Assembly (NCBI GenBank): GCA_012064385.1
Contig: QRDG01000533.1
Location: 1,799,149 to 1,863,148 of the forward strand
Direction: 5' to 3'
DNA from: Puccinellia tenuiflora
Lineage: Eukaryota; Streptophyta; Magnoliopsida; Poales; Poaceae
DNA length: 64,000 nucleotides
Every line of letters starts with the position of its first letter. Position 1 is the stretch's first letter. Below, piece after piece: positions 58,633 through 64,000 of the stretch. Below the pieces are notes generated by a model. That model was not told where the DNA came from. It worked only from the letters and a program-made list of their open reading frames with translations, and ran no database searches. A program made the position numbers and the translations under genes.

Positions 58633-58679
58633 AGCCTAGCTACATGGCTATAAAGAAAGCGCTTACGGGAGGCAACCCG
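58633..58679 (+). other. Second copy of the double-hairpin motif
   Basis: AGCC pairs with GGCT (58633-58649), then AAAGAAAGCGCTT, then CGGG-AGGCAA-CCCG (58666-58679). Compared with 35411-35460 the stem bases differ in a paired way while the loop AGGCAA is unchanged. Confidence 0.55.
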
Positions 58680-58720
58680 GTTGTTTTTATCTTTGATTTT
58701 CTTTGTGTCATCTTTCTGTA

Positions 58721-60993
58721 ACAAGAGACTTAGTTTTTAGTTTTGTTTCTGGAATTTTTAATAAAGTGCCAAGTTTTACTCATTTTGGATTGAAAAAGTT
58801 GCTTATTGTATTCAGAGATTTTATTTCAGCACAAATCTGTGCACGGTATGATTTTTCATTCCTATTATGTAACTCCGAATGAGTTGATATTTTAACTGTA
58901 ATTGCAACTTTTCATCCTCTGTAAGAATGAATGTTCGCAGAATTTTTCGACATATCTAAGTAGGGTAGAAAAATGTGTTTTGCTGCAGCTGTTTTTCTGG
59001 ACAGATTCTGTCCTATTTTGTTTGATGCATTCTTTGAACTTTTAAGTTTAATCTTCTTGATTAACTTGAGTTTATGAGGAAGCATACAACATTATACACT
59101 TGCTGGACACTTAATATAAATTTATGTTCATGAATTTCTTTCAGCAAGCATTCTATCTTTTGTACCTACTAATGTCACCCCACAGAAAAGAGATGGGAGA
59201 AAATTTTGTGTTGAAGTTTTTTCACAGGGATTAGAGGAGATGCACCAAGAGCTATCTAAGGATGGTGAAGAACATAAGCTTGGGGATTTCAAGGCACCCC
59301 ACTGGACCAAACACTCTTGGTTTGCACACGTCTAATTTCTTTTTTTCTATCAACGCATTACTATCGCATAAACTTGGAGCGTCCTTTTATTGTTCTTTTT
59401 TTTGCTTTTTCATCAGACCATCACTATCATTTATTTTATGGGAGAGGTACTAGAATTTTGGGTTGAATTAAGTTGGATTCTATTAAAAATATTGGGATAG
59501 GGATGTTTGAGTTGATTCAAAAAGATACATATAGTTGCATGATTCATGTGCTTTTAATGAGTATTAATTTGCAAGTGTTTTATCAAGAGCTATCTCTTAT
59601 TCATGTTTTGATGCTGAATGTTGCTTTACTTTGTTTAACATGGATTGGTTAGTTCTATGGACACTTATGCATGTATTTAGATGGTCAACTTTCTCCCTCT
59701 TGCTAGCCCAAAATTCCAACAAGTAAAAACTTGTTTTCCAACACCTTCAACCAAAGTTTTTCCAGTGAGTCTACCATATCTACCTATTAGCTTTATGCTA
59801 TTCCGAGTATGGTTATCATGTTATTTTTTATTATCTATACTTAATTAAAATGCTTATGTTATTGATTGTTATGGGAAAAGTTGGTTAAAGAGCTCTCACG
59901 AACTTGATGCACACCTTAATTTTATTGCACTTAATAAACATGAACCATTGTGATTAAAATTATGAAGCTGTGAGCTTGACAAGAGTCTTGGTTGGGGGTT
60001 AGCCTATATGTGTTGTCACATGGCAAGCTTTCAACATGTTCTTAATTATATTTAGTTGATATTATGTACTTTTGTTTATGGATGCCTATCATAGTGCCAA
60101 ATAAATGTGGAAACTAAGTAAGTTTAAGTAGTTTGTACAAATGGCTAGAGAGACACCTGGGCCGCTAATCTAAGCCATGCATCATTCATGGTGGAAATTT
60201 ACTTACATACTATTGTGAACCTTCAGTGATGCACCTCATAATAAAAAGCTATATCAATAGTAAATGAAAAGGGTGTTGAGATTGTTCATTATGTTTGTTT
60301 GTCTTGTCATTTTGACATGGGCTTGTTCCATGTCCTGGGACAAGAGGTACCCCAGTTGACCCTCTTGATGATGCTATTTTTACAATGACTTTAACTTGAA
60401 CTTGCTTGGTAGCCCAAATTGAGTAACACTATGGTGTAGGTACTCGTATTCACGGGGCATGAAGCTTTCAACCCATACTTTGTCAAGCACACTACTCATA
60501 TTTGCTTTCACTTTAAACTTTAACCATTCAAGATGTTATGATGGGGGTAATGAGAGCTTGACACCAATGAATACCACATTGCAAACATTAACTTAAGTAG
60601 AAGCATTTGGAAGTTAGATGGAACTTATTCATGTTTTACCTCTACTCATTTATATATCTTTCCAAAGTGTCCACCTTTTATATTCAGATTTACAAGAGTA
60701 CTCTATGACCATCATAGGATGTTTTTACTTTTCATTATGCATACATTTGGTCCATAGTACTTTCTTCTATGTTTCACTTTGTGAATTATCATTGAACATC
60801 CTTGTATTGAATATTTGATATCACTTCACAATCTATCTTGCATATTGCTACTCCTTTGAAGAATGAATCATTTGACTTTATGTAGCAATAGTAATCATCT
60901 TTGATGTCCATTGATAGTCTTAAAATGCAAAGTCCATGTTAGTTTTATCACCTTCATACTCGAGGACGAGTATAGGTTAAGCTTGGGGATGAT
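58721..60993 (+). other. 3' non-coding interior of the second Athila-like element
   Basis: AT-rich, no convincing ORF. Contains AAGCTTGGGGAT at about 59277, the hairpin TACTCG-AGGA-CGAGTA at 60957-60972 and a polypurine tract just before 60994. Confidence 0.65.
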
Positions 60994-62442
60994 TGATGCA
61001 TGTAAAATGCATACATGAACTTTGCATTATAATACTCATATTTCTATCATATTTGCATCATATAAGGGTTATATCATTGTTTTATAATGATTTTGGGAAG
61101 ATTTCACAGTTTTCCTATTTTTCTGGAATTAACCGTGCACTGGCAGAAAACCCTATTTTCTATATTTTGATGTTTCAGGGACCCAAACGACGACCAATTG
61201 ACCTGAAAAATTATGATGATCATTTTTCTGGAAGGAAGAAAACGTAGGAGCGAAGGAAGCGAACAAACAGAGACCCGAGGGCCAAAAGAGGTGGGCCCAC
61301 ACGGCCAGATTCCTTGGCCGCGTGGGACCCCCATATTGGGCCTCGTGGCTCCGATGCCGTCCGTTTTCGTCTCCGTGGCTTCGTCTTGACCTAAAACCGA
61401 CTATAAAAATAGTCCCCCGAGGAGTTTCGGGAGGAGGCGGCGGAGAAACACAAAACCACGAAATAGAGAGTCAAAAGGCTGCCGACGAAGAAGATCGGAG
61501 GGGGGAAACGCCGCCGGAATCACCTCCGGAGGGCTCCACCCCCCTCCGACGTGTTCATCATCAACATCTACAGCAAGATCATCTCCATCTCTCCACTGTA
61601 AACTCTTGGCAAACATGATGTATGATGCAATATACTATTCCCTTGATCTATTGTGTCTCCCCATTTATGTTTGAGAACTGATTGGTTCATGGCAATAATG
61701 AAATAGTTCGTTGTTTGGTTGCATACAAGTTTTGTTATCTTTTATGATTGTCTTTATGTACAATATATGAGTGCACGCATATGTTGGGGAATGAACGTAA
61801 GGTGATCATCGGTAATGTAATGGAGTGAGGGAGACTTGGGAGGACATGTAAACCTGAGACCGAGTCATGAAGTTACTTTATTGGGGGATATACATAGGGG
61901 ATCTTAGAACTTAAGGCTATGGTGGGACTTTTATGTCTTAATAAATCTTGTGCAGTCATTTACTTGGCCATAAGAACCATCATAAGGGGTTTTAGTTCAT
62001 TCACTTGGCTACACCTATTTATGGCTCCTTCCTAGAAGAAACAATTAAGACTGAAACATGTGCTTCACTAATTGTGACAACCACACGAATGAAATAACAA
62101 TTGCTAGAACATTTGATCCCTTGAGATATTTGCTACTTGAGATATTTGCTGCTTGCTACTTTGAGAAACTTGCTTGAGAAAACTGCTGAGAGAAACTTGC
62201 TCTAAGAAACTTGCGTTCGAAGCTTGATTGAGAAACTTGTTACTAGATAAACCCATTCCACATCACTTGCTTTCATTAGCTAGTTCCTTTCATATTTCAA
62301 CTTATTGCCTTGCACAAACGGCCATATAAGAGGGTTATAGGGCTTTAGAGAATAGATAGTTTACCTTCAGCTCCTTGTGGGTTCGACACTCAAATACTTA
62401 TCGAATTGTGCTACAGTGATTCCTTGCTCTTGAGGATTATCA
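60994..62442 (+). repeat. Athila-like LTR of a third subfamily
   Basis: Starts TGATGCATGTAAAATGCATA and ends CTTGAGGATTATCA after GGGTTCGACACTCAAATACT. Contains GACTATAAAAATAG (about 61400), a likely TATA box. It is inserted directly against a Tat gag. No matching partner is seen. Confidence 0.7.
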
Positions 62443-64000
62443 GATGCCCAATACCTCGGCCCCAAGTGTTTTGGCAGAACAATCAGAGAGCAAATCCTAC
62501 CTCCAACTTTGTCGAACGTAACAAAGATGGTGGAGAAGTACGGCGGTACGGCTAATCCTGAGACCTGGCTCTCAGATTATGTCAGTGACTGCGACATATA
62601 CCAAGGCAGCGCCGACTCCGCAGTATGCTTCTTGCCCCTGATGTTGACCGGGACAGCACGCATGTGGATTGAAGGTTTACTGGAGAGGACAGTTCATACC
62701 TAGAGTGACATGAAGCGCGTCTTTATTCAGCACTTCTAGGGCACATATAAGCGCCCCAAGTCGATTTTCGACTTACAGCGGTGTGTGCAGCAAAAGAATG
62801 AGTCCAGCCTTGAATTCATTTCACGATGGAGCGAAATCAAAAACGCTTGTGAGGGCGTCTCAGAAACTCAGGCGATCCATGCCTTCAAGTAGTCTCTGAG
62901 GAAGGGGATGACTTTCCGCTTCATGATATACATCGATGAGTCGGAAACCTTGGGTGGCTTACTGGCTTGTGCAAACAAATACGCTGCTGCTGACGATGAC
63001 AACAGGGAAGATGGTGAAACCCGCCGGCGCGAGTCCGGGAAGAAGAAGGTTGAAGACCAAGCCGGCCCTTCACACGAAGTTGCTGCCACCTTTGGCAAAG
63101 GTGGCCCAAGTAATGGGAAGTGGCAGGACAAAAAGCCGGCAAGCAACCGACCAGCCCGACCGCCAACGGTGAAGTATGACGACATCAAGCACAACCCCTG
63201 TGTTTATCATCTGAGGCCGGATGGGACAAGCTCCCACACGATCCAGCAATGCCACATTAATCGGGACATCGCCAAGGACCCCAAAGCCGGCAAGTCGAGA
63301 AACAAGCGCAAATCTAGGAAGGACAACAAGGAGAAGGAAGACGCTGCTTCAGAGTCGGATGACGCGGTCTCCAAAGAAGGAAAAGGCAGCAAATTCCCTA
63401 AGCACGCCGAAAGTCTCATCGTCAATCTGGCAACAGATTCCTCTCGCAAGGAAAAGGCGGCTTGGCGAGAACTCAGTGCTATGGTACCTGTAGTTCCTCA
63501 GTATTTGGATTGATCCGACACTCCCATCACATGGGATCACAGCGATCACCCGGACAAAGTCCCTACAACGTACACCTATGCTTTGGTCGTCAGCCCTATA
63601 GTCGACAAATACAAGTTGATAAAGGTGCTCATGGACGGAGGAAGCAGCATTAACATACTCTACGCCGCAACATTGAAAAGGATGCGTCTCTCCGAGTCAC
63701 AACTCAGCCATAGCAATGTGAAGTTTCATGGGATTGTGCCGGGACGACAAGACTCCTCAATGGGAAGGATCACCCTGAAGGTCACCTTTGGCGGCATGGA
63801 TAATTTCCGGACAGAAGACGTCTCTTTTGAGGTGGTTCCTTTCAGAAGTGCATATCATGCAATCTTTGGACGTCCGGCTTTCGCCAAATTCATGGCTAGG
63901 CCTTGCTACATCTATAGCAAGCTTAAAATGCCGGGACCCAGTGGGATCATCACAATCAAGGGAGACTTCAAGAAGGCAAAGGAGTGTGAAGCTGCCAATG
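62443..64000 (+). pseudogene. Tat-lineage gag-protease with four nonsense codons, runs off the window
   Basis: A single reading frame throughout: YLGPKCFGRTIREQ, WLSDYVSDC, LPLMLTGTARMWIEGL, GTYKRPKSIFDLQ, EFISRWSEIKNACEGVSETQ, then a Lys/Glu-rich linker and protease with VLMDGGSSINILYAATLKRM and IFGRPAFAKFMARP. Stops at 62701 (TAG), 62737 (TAG), 62890 (TAG) and 63511 (TGA) all lie in that frame with no frameshift between. The start is lost at the LTR junction and the 3' part lies beyond 64000. Confidence 0.85.

Larger units (their letters stand above)
55861..60993 (+). mobile_element. Second Athila-like element, chimeric and deleted
   Basis: LTR at 55861-57457, tRNA-Asp-type primer site at 57468-57485, truncated gag, conserved hairpins (58633-58679), long non-coding 3' part, and a polypurine tract at about 60979-60993. 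The LTR that follows at 60994 is of a different subfamily, so the element has no matching 3' LTR. Confidence 0.7.

Overview
The window looks like nuclear DNA from a large-genome grass, probably Pooideae. The evidence is intron-rich plant genes with canonical GT-AG introns, a rice-like GH1 gene, and deeply nested LTR retrotransposons of grass type. The species cannot be fixed from sequence alone. Two host genes stand out. One is a 13-exon NIPA-type magnesium transporter (156-3966, +), whose first exon carries an apparent 1-base deletion. The other is an intact 13-exon GH1 beta-glucosidase (17566-20984, +). Nearly everything else is transposon.

Layout. 1-4460: NIPA gene and 3' flank. 4644-5073: chromodomain end of a chromovirus integrase (-), cut by a SIRE/Maximus-like Copia element (5074-15964) that carries gag but no pol. 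16364-17500: F-box gene remnant and the GH1 promoter. 17566-20984: GH1 gene. 21000-22560: intergenic. 22840-24424: AT-rich tandem array with a ~590 bp higher-order repeat. 24425-25001: unknown GC-rich gene remnant (-) with its own TATA box. 25238-26692: Athila-like LTR. 26693-31414: deleted Tat-lineage Gypsy element with a degenerate antisense ORF.

From 31415 an Athila-like gag-protease element (LTR 31415-32923, internal 32924-35901 and 51295-53303, LTR 53304-55237) is split by a Tat-lineage Gypsy element (35902-51289; 471 bp LTRs and AAGTT target-site duplication). That Tat element is itself split by a 1.77 kb CACTA element (36956-38722, TSD GGC). A second CACTA end lies at 53804-54111 inside the 3' Athila-like LTR. 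Then come a reverse-transcriptase fragment (55238-55860), a second chimeric Athila-like element (55861-60993), an LTR of another Athila-like subfamily (60994-62442), and a Tat gag-protease with four nonsense codons running off the right edge.

The most interesting material is inside the Tat element. Its sense polyprotein is dead (three nonsense codons, two short frameshifting duplications, one CACTA insertion). On the opposite strand, a six-exon antisense gene (733 aa) splices in frame from a TATA-equipped start, followed by a second two-exon antisense ORF (297 aa). About 20 tandem units between pol and these genes each carry a polypurine-tract-like core. The two Athila-like internal regions share small hairpins with compensatory changes just after gag-protease, and a hairpin just before the polypurine tract. 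These are candidate structured RNA elements.
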